A stretch of 64,000 nt of DNA from Bacillota bacterium. Lineage in GTDB: Bacteria > Bacillota > Clostridia > Christensenellales > Pumilibacteraceae. Below, piece by piece: positions 38,800-47,292 of this stretch (position 1 is its first letter; each line of letters opens with the position of its first letter). Where the stretch lies: contig WRAY01000003.1 of NCBI GenBank assembly GCA_009779975.1, positions 35,151-99,150 of the forward strand, read 5' to 3'. Below the pieces are notes generated by a model. It ran no database searches. It was not told the DNA's origin and was given only the letters and a program-made list of their open reading frames with translations. A program made the position numbers and the translations under genes.

Positions 38800-38863
38800 A
38801 CTAAAAGTAATATTTTCACTTAATCAAGTTGGCCTATCGAGTGAAAAGTAATCCACTTTGATA

Positions 38864-39547
38864 TTAATGTGCAACATACTTTGTGTTGCAGTAGAGGCAA
38901 AACCCTTTTTTGAAATTGTTTTGCAGTTCAATTGTTCCGCCACAAGCCAAACACTTTAATTCTGTTAGTTGCTGTTGTGATTGTGGGACAGACGAACTAC
39001 CAACACCATTGCTTCTTAGTGCGGTCACAGCCTTTTGTCTTTCTAGTATTGAGTCTTTACATCCATTAGCGATGGCTTTGTCAAACCATTCTATTGATTT
39101 TTTGACATCTAGTTTAACACCCTTACCTTCAAGATAAAAAAGACCTATAGAATATTGAGCATGAGGATATCCTTGCGCTGCTGATTTTTCATATAAGTTT
39201 GCGGCTTTGTCATAGTCTATTCTATTGCCCATATACCCCAACTGATGATAATCTGCAATAGCACTTTGGGAACACATTTCACCTTGATTAGCCATTTCTT
39301 CAACTTTAGCAAAAGATAGGTCAAAAAACTTTTTTGCCTTTTTTCGATTATCACTATAAATATAGGAACGGATAAAAATATGAAGAGCATTATTGTTCAT
39401 TTTAATGCCTCTTTTGCGCCATTTTAGGCATTGATTAATACTTTCTTCAGCGCCACACAATCCCTCAAGATAACACGCGGCTACTATATAAGCCGCAACA
39501 CCGTCACCATTTTTTGCTTTTTCAAGTTCTTCGTCAAAGTTTATCAT
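38864..39547 (-). CDS. Sel1-repeat protein with C-terminal zinc ribbon
   Basis: 227 residues. Sel1-like (TPR-type) helical repeats run from about residue 12 to 170, clearest in YEKSAAQGYPHAQYSIGLFY and FDKAIANGCKD-type segments. After a Gln/Ser linker the C-terminus has a CxxC...CxxC zinc ribbon (LKCLACGGTIELQNN, then GFCLYCNTKY). No signal peptide, so cytoplasmic. Sel1 proteins usually act as protein scaffolds; the zinc ribbon is an addition seen in some regulators. Start at ATG 39547 gives the repeat its first helix. Function not known. Confidence 0.82.
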   Translation of the reverse strand: MINFDEELEKAKNGDGVAAYIVAACYLEGLCGAEESINQCLKWRKRGIKMNNNALHIFIRSYIYSDNRKKAKKFFDLSFAKVEEMANQGEMCSQSAIADYHQLGYMGNRIDYDKAANLYEKSAAQGYPHAQYSIGLFYLEGKGVKLDVKKSIEWFDKAIANGCKDSILERQKAVTALRSNGVGSSSVPQSQQQLTELKCLACGGTIELQNNFKKGFCLYCNTKYVAH

Positions 39548-39792
39548 AACCTAAATATATTATAAAAGTGTATAAAAGTCAACTAAATTCAATATTAAAC
39601 TTGATTAAATCTTAATTTGAAAATAAATCAAGTTTTGGCTATCAAACTAAAAGTAAGGCTAATGAAAAGAAAAGTGAACCAAAAGTAATATTTTGCTAGG
39701 TTCATATCCCAAACAACAAAACGGCACTTTGCAACCCGAACTATAAATAAAAGATTTATGTAAAACAAGCAATAAAAGGGGGATAAAATAAC

Positions 39793-39823
39793 AAAACAGA
39801 ACGGTATTCACATTCCGTTCTGT
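39793..39823 (-). terminator. Terminator after tRNA-Leu
   Basis: On the minus strand ACAGAACGG and CCGTTCTGT arms followed by TTTTG, just past the tRNA 3' end. The same GAACGG/CCGTTC core recurs in the terminator at 38196. Confidence 0.7.
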
Positions 39824-39833
39824 CGTGTCTTGA

Positions 39834-39917
39834 TGGTGCGGTTGAAGAGACTTGAACTCCCACGTCTTGCGACACTAGATCCTAAGTCTAGCGCGTCTGC
39901 CATTCCGCCACAACCGC
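39834..39917 (-). tRNA. tRNA-Leu (anticodon UAG)
   Basis: Eighty-four bases including encoded CCA. Acceptor GCGGTTG pairs with CAACCGC; the anticodon stem CTAGA/TCTAG closes the loop CTTAGGA with anticodon TAG; a long variable arm follows, as expected for class II tRNA-Leu; T loop GTTCAAGTC. Confidence 0.95.
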
Positions 39918-40263
39918 AAAGTGTTTTGTTGTCTGCATATTTAAGACAACCAATATATTATATAACATGTTATAGTTTGATGTCAAGGGTTTTATGGTTT
40001 TTTTGAAAAAAATTTTTTAATATTTTTTTAGTAAGGCTTTCAAACTATATTTCTAAAAATTTGAAGATATTGTCAAAAAAATGATTATTTTGATGAAATT
40101 GCGTTTTAAAAAAAGATGATAAACAAACATATAAAGTCAAATTGCTTGTCTTATTTTTTTAATGGTGTTATAATAATATTATCAAAAAGAAATTCTATAT
40201 GCTTAATCATATTTGAATTTTATTGTTAGGGAACACCATGTGTTCCAAAAGGAGACAAGAAAA
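39918..40263. other. AT-rich intergenic region with promoter and palindrome
   Basis: No gene in these 346 bases. It holds a promoter TTGTCT (40146-40151), 17-base spacer, TATAAT (40169-40174), and the perfect 17-bp palindrome GGAACACCATGTGTTCC (40230-40246) immediately before the AAAGGAG ribosome site of the YgjV-like gene. Confidence 0.6.
40230..40246. promoter_or_regulatory. Perfect 17-bp palindrome before the YgjV-like gene
   Basis: GGAACAC-CAT-GTGTTCC, 7-3-7, in the 5' leader. The GGAACA/TGTTCC halves resemble those in front of both lexA-like genes but are 2 bases farther apart. Could be an operator or an RNA hairpin hiding the ribosome site. Confidence 0.5.
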
Positions 40264-41205
40264 ATGATTGATATTTTTCCGCAGTATTATGGGGCGATTC
40301 CGTTGTGGGCATACATTCTATCGCAAGTGTTTGGTCTTATCACAGCGGCTTTAGTGTTCTACACTTTTGCTTTCATAGGCTCAAAGCCAAAAATTGGTGA
40401 AAAGGTGACATGTGAGGCAGAAAAAAAAGCGCTTGACCTCAAACATCAGCAAAAGCGATTCACTTGGCTTGCTATTTGGGCATCAACTTGGCTCGTGATG
40501 TTTATTTTCTTGGGGCAATTCACGGGAATAATTCTTGCAGGTTTTGCGTTGTTAAGAAATATTGTTTTTAGAATTGTTATCGGAAGTCAAAATAAAAAAG
40601 TCAAAATTTTTGCAAAATCATTTTTGGGCTTTTCGGTTTTAGTCGGTCTTATCGGGGCGATTTTGCCTCACTTTATTTTCCCATCGGTTCATCTTGGCTG
40701 GCTTGATCTTGTTGTCGTTCTTTCGTCAATAATCTATATAGTCGGAACATTTTTACCAAATAAGCATATTTTCAACGCAGGAACCGTGCAATATTCAACT
40801 TGGCTAATTCTTCTTGCAGTTGCTGCGATGAATGTTCCTGTTATTGGATATTCTACTGCAATTCCTGCAACGGAATATATTATTGGTTCAGATGGAGTAA
40901 GAGTCTATGGAACAACATTCTGGGGTATGTTTACATCCGCTAGATACATTGGCAGTAGTGTTGGCGGAGGCGGGGATAATTATGTTTGGTCTCAGGGACT
41001 ACCGAATTTTGCGGGTATGGTGATTGAAGTTATTAAACTCGGTGCGGTTGCAGTGTTTTATTATTTTTGGTTCTTCAAAGGAGGCAAAGACAAATTAACC
41101 GTTCAAAAAGAAAGTAGCAATGCAAAAGACACAACTTTGCCTGATACCCAAGGGGCAGAGATTGTTGGAGAAGTGATTGAGAATAATGGAGAATTGACTG
41201 AATAA
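40264..41205 (+). CDS. YgjV-like polytopic membrane protein
   Basis: 313 residues from ATG 40264 (after AAAGGAGACAAG); the longer frame from 40213 would put the palindrome and ribosome site inside the gene. Several hydrophobic helices: IPLWAYILSQVFGLITAALV, WLAIWASTWLVMFIFLGQFT, FLGFSVLVGLIGAIL, LVVVLSSIIYIVGTFL, STWLILLAVAAMNVPVIG and a last one near 265-285. The GQFTGIILAGFALLRNIVF stretch is the part most like the YgjV (PF10688) family, whose function is unknown. A charged tail ends EVIENNGELTE. A strong terminator follows at once, so it is a single-gene unit. Confidence 0.65.
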   Translation: MIDIFPQYYGAIPLWAYILSQVFGLITAALVFYTFAFIGSKPKIGEKVTCEAEKKALDLKHQQKRFTWLAIWASTWLVMFIFLGQFTGIILAGFALLRNIVFRIVIGSQNKKVKIFAKSFLGFSVLVGLIGAILPHFIFPSVHLGWLDLVVVLSSIIYIVGTFLPNKHIFNAGTVQYSTWLILLAVAAMNVPVIGYSTAIPATEYIIGSDGVRVYGTTFWGMFTSARYIGSSVGGGGDNYVWSQGLPNFAGMVIEVIKLGAVAVFYYFWFFKGGKDKLTVQKESSNAKDTTLPDTQGAEIVGEVIENNGELTE

Positions 41206-41211
41206 TAAAGA

Positions 41212-41260
41212 TAAAGATATTAAACCCCGATGCAGGCATCGGGGTTTAATATCTTTTTTG
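41212..41260 (+). terminator. Long perfect intrinsic terminator
   Basis: Nearly perfect stem of about 21 bp (aaagatattaaaccccgatg and its complement) with a tiny loop, then TTTTTT. Confidence 0.93.
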
Positions 41261-41262
41261 AA

Positions 41263-41644
41263 TAAGAAAAAAACCTAAAAAATCATTTCATTGAGAAGAT
41301 CTGCTAAGATGTGTGACAACAGTCTACGACCCTCTTAACTGATTTTATTTGAACAAGCATTCTCCAACAGAACAATCAAAGATTGTTAACCAGTATTTTT
41401 GTTGTTCTTGACGGTGAGTGCTGATAATTATCAAAACTCGACAAAACAGTCGCAGACTGTTGACAAGGGTCTTTGACCCCTTTGTTGGGGTGATGGATTG
41501 TATTAGCAATCTCTCACAAAACTATTGAAAATAGTTGACAAGCATCCTTAATATATTATTATGTAGTTTCATATTATTAGCAACTTCTTACAAAAGTGCC
41601 TACACACAAAATCTCGAGATACAAATAAAAATACTAAAAAACGA
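41263..41644. repeat. Intergenic region with three 17-bp palindromes of one family
   Basis: No gene seen. AACAATC-AAA-GATTGTT (41371-41387), AACAGTC-GCA-GACTGTT (41445-41461) and AACTATT-GAA-AATAGTT (41520-41536) are all perfect 7-3-7 palindromes. The last two run directly into GACA, making TTGACA -35-like hexamers. A fourth member lies before tyrS. Confidence 0.7.
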
Positions 41645-41673
41645 TTGACAAGATGTTTTTAATATGATACAAT
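41645..41673 (+). promoter_or_regulatory. Promoter of the second RCC1 lipoprotein gene
   Basis: TTGACA (41645-41650), 17-base spacer, TACAAT (41668-41673); GGGAGG ribosome site follows before ATG 41713. Confidence 0.7.
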
Positions 41674-41712
41674 ATATTGCATTTTAAATTAGTATATTTT
41701 GGGAGGAATATA

Positions 41713-43614
41713 ATGAAAAAGAAAATTTTATTAACAATTGTAGTGCTTATATTGGCATCTTTAACGACTTTTATGATTACGGCTTGTGACTACTCTGCAG
41801 GTGATGATTGTATTCATGAATCGTGGGGAGAATGGGTTGAAATTTCTGCCCCTACTTGTACTATGGCAGGAAGGGAAAGAAGAGAGTGTGCCAATGCTGG
41901 TTGTAGTCACTATACAACTCGCACTGGACAAAATGCACTTGGGCATAATATGGGCGGATGGACAGAATCTTTTGCTCCAACTTGTGTATCTGTGGGAATA
42001 GAATCAGGCACTTGTCAGCGTGAGGGGTGCGATCATTTTGACACTCGCACTGGGCGGAATGCACTTGGTCACAATTTGGGAGAATGGGTTGAAATTTCTG
42101 CTCCTATTTGCACTGTGGCTGGAATTGATAGAAGGGAGTGTTATCATGTCGGTTGCAATCATTACGAAACTCGTGAACAAGACGCTCTTGGACATGACTG
42201 GGAAGAATGGGTTATTGTTACTGTTGCTTGTTGTATAGAAGACGGATTGAAAACAAGAGCGTGTCAGCGTGATTGTTGCAATGAGGATGAGGTTGTTGAA
42301 ACACATGCACTCGGACATGATATGGGAGTTTGGAAGGAAACGAGACCTCCTAATGAAACGGAGGATGGCGAAGAAATGCGAACTTGTCAGCGAGACAATT
42401 GTAATTTTTATGAAAATCGTCCTATTATTCTCACGCCTAGGTTTGTTGTTGCTGCAGGAGGAGAGCATCATAGTTTGGCAATAGATACACAAGGGAACTT
42501 GTGGGCCTGGGGATCTAATGCACAAGGTCAATTGGGTGATGGCACGAATATGCGAAGATATACGCCTGTTCAAATAAATACAGGTGGCAGAATGAACAAT
42601 GTCAGAGTCGTTTTTGTGGTTGCAAGAGGTAATCATAGTATGGCGATAGATGAGCATGGAAATTTATGGTCTTGGGGAAATAATGCGAATGGTCAGTTGG
42701 GTGATGGTACTACCATACGAAGATATGTGCCTGTTCAAGTAAACACAAGCGGTAGAATGAATAACGCTGATATAGTATACATAGCACAAGGAAGCGGTCA
42801 TAGCTTGGCAATAGATGAGCATGGGAATTTATGGTCTTGGGGTATTAACGCTTTGGGTCAATTGGGTGTGGGTCGAACTAACACTGAACTATCAAACAGC
42901 ACAACACCGCTTAGAGTTAACTATGAAGGAAGAATGAATAATGCTAGGATTAGGTCGATAGCGGCTGAAGCCACATTTAGCTTAGCGATAGATGAGCATG
43001 GGAATCTATGGCAATGGGGGAGAATTACCTACGGTCTTCCTTTTGTAGAAAATCCAATTTTATTTAGCAGGAGTTATCCAGTCAGAATTAACATAGACGG
43101 AAATATGGACAACAATGAAATAGTTGAAGTGTCGGTAGGAAATCGTAATGCATTAGCAATAGATATATATGGCAATTTATGGGCGTGGGGATGCAACTCT
43201 GATGGTCGATTGGGCAACGGACAGAACCAAAACATATCTATTGGAGTAAGCATGCCTGTCTTAATAAAAACTGGCGTTAAGATTAGATTAAATAACGATG
43301 AGCAATCGGGGGGTATAGCAACTGGGAGCGGACATAGTTTGATTATAGACGAACATGGTGACTTGTGGGGATGGGGACTGAACTCAAGCGGTCAAGTGGG
43401 AGACTATACTATCACTAGGAGAACTGCACCTGTTCAAATAAATATGAGTGGAAGAATTAACGATGCCGCAGTTGTCTTTGTCGTTGCAGGAAACAATCAT
43501 ACTTTGGTCATAGACGAACATGGAAATTTGTGGACATGGGGCTCTAATATGCAAGGACAACTAGGTGACGGCACGACAACTGTAAGTAGAGTTCCGCTAT
43601 TAATACAGTTTTAA
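41713..43614 (+). CDS. Lipoprotein with Cys repeats and RCC1 propeller
   Basis: 633 residues from ATG 41713, chosen over an upstream in-frame ATG because it follows TGGGAGGAAT and starts a lipoprotein signal peptide (MKKKILLTIVVLILASLTTF, lipobox MITAC). Residues about 35-235 hold four to five Cys-containing repeats of about 45 residues (WGEWVEISAPTCTMAGRERR, then CxxxGCxHYxTR, ending ALGHNMG), a pattern common in secreted clostridial proteins. The rest is at least seven RCC1 repeats (AIDEHGNLWSWGNNANGQLG). Exported and lipid-anchored; ligand unknown. It is a longer relative of the protein at 9995-11119. Confidence 0.88.
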   Translation: MKKKILLTIVVLILASLTTFMITACDYSAGDDCIHESWGEWVEISAPTCTMAGRERRECANAGCSHYTTRTGQNALGHNMGGWTESFAPTCVSVGIESGTCQREGCDHFDTRTGRNALGHNLGEWVEISAPICTVAGIDRRECYHVGCNHYETREQDALGHDWEEWVIVTVACCIEDGLKTRACQRDCCNEDEVVETHALGHDMGVWKETRPPNETEDGEEMRTCQRDNCNFYENRPIILTPRFVVAAGGEHHSLAIDTQGNLWAWGSNAQGQLGDGTNMRRYTPVQINTGGRMNNVRVVFVVARGNHSMAIDEHGNLWSWGNNANGQLGDGTTIRRYVPVQVNTSGRMNNADIVYIAQGSGHSLAIDEHGNLWSWGINALGQLGVGRTNTELSNSTTPLRVNYEGRMNNARIRSIAAEATFSLAIDEHGNLWQWGRITYGLPFVENPILFSRSYPVRINIDGNMDNNEIVEVSVGNRNALAIDIYGNLWAWGCNSDGRLGNGQNQNISIGVSMPVLIKTGVKIRLNNDEQSGGIATGSGHSLIIDEHGDLWGWGLNSSGQVGDYTITRRTAPVQINMSGRINDAAVVFVVAGNNHTLVIDEHGNLWTWGSNMQGQLGDGTTTVSRVPLLIQF

Positions 43615-43741
43615 ACACTTTAAGTAAATTGAAAAATGGCGAAGTATTGCACGAATAAAAACAGAATTTTTCTTGTAAAAAGTGTTGATAGTTTTTTTGA
43701 CATTATTGGTGGGGAGTGATAAGATTAGTAATTTCTTGCAA

Positions 43742-43785
43742 AACTATTGAAGATAGTTGACAGGAGTTGTTTTTTGTTGTAGAAT
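43742..43785 (+). promoter_or_regulatory. Leaderless promoter of tyrS overlapping a palindrome
   Basis: TTGACA (43757-43762), 17-base spacer, TAGAAT (43780-43785). The tyrS ATG is 6 bases downstream. The -35 box overlaps the palindrome AACTATT-GAA-GATAGTT (43742-43758, one mismatch), a fourth member of the family at 41371-41536. No T-box leader is present. Confidence 0.6.
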
Positions 43786-43791
43786 TAAGTC

Positions 43792-45000
43792 ATGAAAAAT
43801 GCATTTGACACACTCATGGAAAGAGGTTTTATCAAGCAAGTCACTTTCCCTGATGAATTAAGGGCGCTTTTGGGAGAAAAAGGCGTTCCGTTTTATTGTG
43901 GGTTTGATCCGACAGCAGACAGTCTGCATATAGGGCACTATATTCCTGTCATGGCAATGGCTCACATGCAAAGAGCAGGGCACACGCCGATTGTTTTAGT
44001 TGGCGGCGGAACCGCAATGGTTGGTGACCCATCAAACCGCAACGATATGAGAAATTTGATGGACAAAGAAACCATCAAAAGAAATGCCGATTTGTTTAAA
44101 ATGCAACTTTCAAAATTTGTTAGTTTTGATGGAAAGAATGCGGCGATTGTTGTTGACAATGCGGATTGGCTGACAAATTTAAACTATATTGATTTTTTGC
44201 GTGACATCGGATCTCATTTTTCAGTTAATAGGATGCTTGCTGCGGAGTGTTTTCGCTCAAGGCTTAAAACAGGACTTAGTTTTCTTGAATTTAATTATAT
44301 GCTTATGCAAGCATATGACTTTTTGATGCTCTTTGAAAAATATGGGTGCTCTCTGCAAGTTGGGGGAAATGACCAATGGAGCAACATTTTAGAAGGGGCA
44401 GACCTCATAAGAAGGCTAAAAAGGAAGTCTGCATTCGCACTTACTTTTGCACTTTTAGAAACTTCCAACGGCGAAAAAATGGGCAAAACTCAAAAAGGAG
44501 CGCTTTGGCTTGATGAGAGAAAAACAACGCCATATGAGTTTTATCAATATTTTAGAAATGTTGAAGATGTGAAGGTCAGAGAATGTCTGAATTTGTTGAC
44601 ATTTTTAGAAAATGTTGAAATAAATGAACTATTAAAAGGCAACATAAACGATGCAAAAAAACGATTAGCCTATGAGGTGACAGCACTAATTCATGGGAAA
44701 GAAAAAGCAGGGAAAGCCCAAAATGAGGCTGTAGCGGCATTTAGCGGAAATATGGAGAGTATGCCGACTATTAAAATTGCAGGACAGTTGGACTTGCTGA
44801 TGCCTGATTTGTTGGTCATGGCAGGGCTTGCTTCAAGCAGAAGTGAGGCACGCAGACTAATCGAAGGCGGAGGCGTAAAAGTCAACTCTGAAAAAGTTTC
44901 AAAGGTTGACACTCCTTTAAACACAATGACAAAAACTCCTGAATTTGTTCTTCACAAAGGCAAAAAAGTGCATGTGAAAATAGTCATTAACCAAAAATAG
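43792..45000 (+). CDS. tyrS: Tyrosyl-tRNA synthetase
   Basis: 402 residues, a class I aminoacyl-tRNA synthetase. The HIGH motif is in DSLHIGHYIP near residue 46 after YCGFDPTA; the KMSKS loop reads GEKMGKTQKG near residue 228. The C-terminal S4 RNA-binding domain (residues about 335-400) includes GLASSRSEARRLIEGGGVKV. ATG 43792 has no ribosome site but lies 6 bases after a -10 box, so translation is probably leaderless. In many Bacillota tyrS is controlled by a T-box; none is seen here. Confidence 0.95.
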   Translation: MKNAFDTLMERGFIKQVTFPDELRALLGEKGVPFYCGFDPTADSLHIGHYIPVMAMAHMQRAGHTPIVLVGGGTAMVGDPSNRNDMRNLMDKETIKRNADLFKMQLSKFVSFDGKNAAIVVDNADWLTNLNYIDFLRDIGSHFSVNRMLAAECFRSRLKTGLSFLEFNYMLMQAYDFLMLFEKYGCSLQVGGNDQWSNILEGADLIRRLKRKSAFALTFALLETSNGEKMGKTQKGALWLDERKTTPYEFYQYFRNVEDVKVRECLNLLTFLENVEINELLKGNINDAKKRLAYEVTALIHGKEKAGKAQNEAVAAFSGNMESMPTIKIAGQLDLLMPDLLVMAGLASSRSEARRLIEGGGVKVNSEKVSKVDTPLNTMTKTPEFVLHKGKKVHVKIVINQK

Positions 45001-45054
45001 TAATAGTTTTTTATAAACTATGTCTGACATAATACTTAAGGAAAAGCATAAAAC

Positions 45055-45507
45055 ATGGATAAAAATAATCAAAAATGGGATAAAAGATTTATGGATATGG
45101 CACAACTTGTTGCGTCATGGTCGAGTTGTATTCGCCGTCAAGTCGGTGCGGTCATCGTTTTGGATAAGCGAATACTAACAACAGGCTATAATGGTGCATC
45201 AAGCGGAATTGAGAGTTGTATCCAAAGAAAAGAATGCATAAGAACAAAAGAGAATGTGGAGAGCGGAACAAGGCAAGAATATTGTTATGCAACTCATGCT
45301 GAACAAAATGCAATAGTTCAAGCGGCGAGAACAGGCATTAGCATAAAAGATGCGACTTTATATTGCACTCACCAGCCATGCGGAATTTGCACAAGGATGA
45401 TAATAAATTCAGGGATTAAAAGAATAGTATTTAAAGATGACTATCCGGACAAATTTTCAAGCAAACTATTAAATGAAGCAGGAATTGAAATTAGCATTTA
45501 CAAATAG
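45055..45507 (+). CDS. comEB: dCMP deaminase (ComEB-type)
   Basis: Deaminates dCMP to dUMP for thymidylate synthesis. 150 residues with the zinc deaminase motifs: Cys and His ligands in ATHAEQNAIVQAAR (catalytic Glu) and HQPCGICTRMIINSGIKR. The insert GASSGIESCIQRKECIRTKE between the first strand and the HAE motif is typical of dCMP deaminases and provides extra metal ligands. ATG 45055 follows AAGGA. It lies between tyrS and the mcsA-mcsB-clpC cluster. Confidence 0.92.
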   Translation: MDKNNQKWDKRFMDMAQLVASWSSCIRRQVGAVIVLDKRILTTGYNGASSGIESCIQRKECIRTKENVESGTRQEYCYATHAEQNAIVQAARTGISIKDATLYCTHQPCGICTRMIINSGIKRIVFKDDYPDKFSSKLLNEAGIEISIYK

Positions 45508-45547
45508 ATTGTTTCGAATGGGATTTTAAAAAATCAACCGCAAAAAA

Positions 45548-45645
45548 AATGTAGGGACGAAGCCTCCCGTTTGAATGAGCGCTGTTTAATAATGTGTGTT
45601 TTTAATGTAGGTAGGAGGTTCCTGCCCCTACAATTAAACCAGGAT
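45548..45645. repeat. TGTAGGG-bounded intergenic element
   Basis: About 95 bases with imperfect inverted ends: TGTAGGGACGAAGCCTCC on the left and, on the other strand from the right, TGTAGGGGCAGGAACCTCC. Belongs to the dispersed family seen at 13.9, 26.0-26.4 and 51.3-51.6 kb. It separates comEB from mcsA. Confidence 0.6.
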
Positions 45646-45652
45646 TTAAAAT

Positions 45653-46135
45653 ATGCAATGTGATAACTGCAAAGTGAATAAAGCGACCTACCACACAATA
45701 AAAAAAGTGAATGGTCAAACCACTCAAAAACATTTGTGTGGGCTTTGTCATGAAAAAATGTCTGTTGGAATGTTTGGAGATATTGCAAGCATATTTTCCG
45801 GATTTAAAAACTTTTTAGGAACTCCGTCAAAAAACACAAGAAATGTCTGCTCTCATTGCGGGACAACAAGTGATGAATTTTTGCAAAGCGGTTTTTTGGG
45901 TTGTGCAAAATGTTATTCGGATATGCAAGATTTAATTTTACCGATAATTCAGCAAGTACAAGGTTCATTAGGTCATGTTGAGGATGCCCCCGTTTCAAGG
46001 AGTGTTTTAGAAACCGATGACTTTCCTCAACTCAATGAATACCAAAGATTAAAAAGAGAATTAGAGTATGCAATAAAAGAAGAGAACTATGAAGAAGCGG
46101 CGGTGCTGAGAGATAAAATTAAGGAAATTGAATAA
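45653..46135 (+). CDS. mcsA: McsA, activator of the McsB arginine kinase
   Basis: 160 residues. Four CxxC zinc motifs in two pairs (CDNCKVNKATYH with CGLCHEK, and CSHCGTTSDEF with CAKCYSD) followed by a C-terminal UVR domain (LKRELEYAIKEENYEEAAVL). McsA stimulates McsB and links it to ClpC-mediated turnover of damaged proteins. The order mcsA-mcsB-clpC is the standard Bacillota arrangement, but the usual first gene ctsR is missing; dCMP deaminase is upstream instead. Confidence 0.93.
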   Translation: MQCDNCKVNKATYHTIKKVNGQTTQKHLCGLCHEKMSVGMFGDIASIFSGFKNFLGTPSKNTRNVCSHCGTTSDEFLQSGFLGCAKCYSDMQDLILPIIQQVQGSLGHVEDAPVSRSVLETDDFPQLNEYQRLKRELEYAIKEENYEEAAVLRDKIKEIE

Positions 46136-46145
46136 AATTATGAAT

Positions 46146-46162
46146 AGTATGCCACGCATACT
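46146..46162. promoter_or_regulatory. Perfect 17-bp palindrome between mcsA and mcsB
   Basis: AGTATGC-CAC-GCATACT, 7-3-7, 17 bases before the mcsB start. Related copies precede clpC (47212-47228) and fabK (50309-50325). Operator or RNA hairpin. Confidence 0.5.
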
Positions 46163-46179
46163 GCGAAAAAATAGAAAAA

Positions 46180-47190
46180 ATGAAAAGAAACAATCTAAAT
46201 GACATTGTTCTATCAAGCAGAATCAGGCTCGCAAGAAATATTGAAGGGCTGAATTTTGCGTCTAAACTTGACCTTGCAAGTGCAAACATGCTGCCTCGAA
46301 AGGTCTATGAAGCGCTTGGCTCAAGCGACACTTATTTGTTATATCGAATGAAAGATATAAGTGAAATTGATGCTCATGTTCTAAAAGAAAAACACTTGAT
46401 AAGTGAAGACTTGATATTCAATGCTCAAACAGGGTCGGCAATAATCAATGAAAGAGAAAATGTCAGCATTTTGGTCAACGAGGAAGACCACATTAGGCTT
46501 CAATGCATTGAAAGGGGATTTTCGCTTGCGGATGCACATGAAAATCTTCGTATCGTTGATAATTTGTTGTCAAAAAAAATGAAGTTTGCTTATTCAAAAA
46601 AACTAGGCTACATTACTGCATGTCCAACCAATATTGGAACGGGAATGCGTTCATCGGTTATGATGTTTTTACCGGGACTTGCTATTTTTAATAATCTTGA
46701 AAAATGTCTAAACGCTATTGCAAGGCTCAATATGGCAATCCGCGGGGTCTATGGTGAGGGGAGTTCGGCGTCCGGCTATATTTTTCAACTTTCAAATCAA
46801 AAGACACTAGGATTAACATCTGAACAAATAATAGAGGCAGTTGAGGCAAGTTGCGGGCATGTGATAGAAGCGGAATACAGAGCGAGAGACAGTCTCTACA
46901 AAACTTCACCAAGCGAGTTGAAAGACAAGATTTGGAGGGCATACGGGGTTTTGACAAATGCTTATTCTTTGACATCAAGCGAATTTATGGAATTGTTTGC
47001 TCTCGTCAAATTGGGAATTTACTATGATTTTATAAAAACAAACAATATTGAAAGACTTGACACACTTTTGGTCAATGCTCAATCCTACAGCATATCAAGT
47101 CTTTCCGGCAAGAATTTGGACACTGATGAAAGAGATAACTACAGGGCAAGTTATGTTGCAAAGGTGCTAAGTCAAATCACAAAAAGGTGA
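46180..47190 (+). CDS. mcsB: McsB, protein arginine kinase
   Basis: 336 residues of the phosphagen-kinase fold that phosphorylates arginines in proteins and marks them for ClpCP. Visible motifs: IVLSSRIRLARNIEGLNF near the start, the nucleotide-site segment ACPTNIGTGMRSSVMMFLPG with the conserved Cys, and GEGSSASGYIFQLSNQKTLG. Length is near the family norm. ATG 46180 has no strong ribosome site. A 17-bp palindrome precedes it. Confidence 0.94.
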   Translation: MKRNNLNDIVLSSRIRLARNIEGLNFASKLDLASANMLPRKVYEALGSSDTYLLYRMKDISEIDAHVLKEKHLISEDLIFNAQTGSAIINERENVSILVNEEDHIRLQCIERGFSLADAHENLRIVDNLLSKKMKFAYSKKLGYITACPTNIGTGMRSSVMMFLPGLAIFNNLEKCLNAIARLNMAIRGVYGEGSSASGYIFQLSNQKTLGLTSEQIIEAVEASCGHVIEAEYRARDSLYKTSPSELKDKIWRAYGVLTNAYSLTSSEFMELFALVKLGIYYDFIKTNNIERLDTLLVNAQSYSISSLSGKNLDTDERDNYRASYVAKVLSQITKR

Positions 47191-47211
47191 TAAAACAATC
47201 AAAAACATTGT

Positions 47212-47228
47212 AGTATGCGTGACATAAC
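47212..47228. promoter_or_regulatory. Degenerate palindrome before clpC
   Basis: AGTATGCGTGACATAAC matches the reverse complement of the mcsB-site palindrome at 14 of 17 positions. Confidence 0.4.
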
Positions 47229-47292
47229 AAATCAGAATTGGCAGTATGAACCCAAAAGATAGTTAATAAAACAGGAGGCTAAAACAGAAAAA

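Noticed and set aside
43615..43791. T-box riboswitch before tyrS
   Set aside because: The gap is only 177 bases, has no T-box sequence or terminator, and the promoter lies next to the ATG.
45508..45652. CtsR operator before mcsA
   Set aside because: No GGTCAAA-type direct repeat is present; the gap is filled by a TGTAGGG element.
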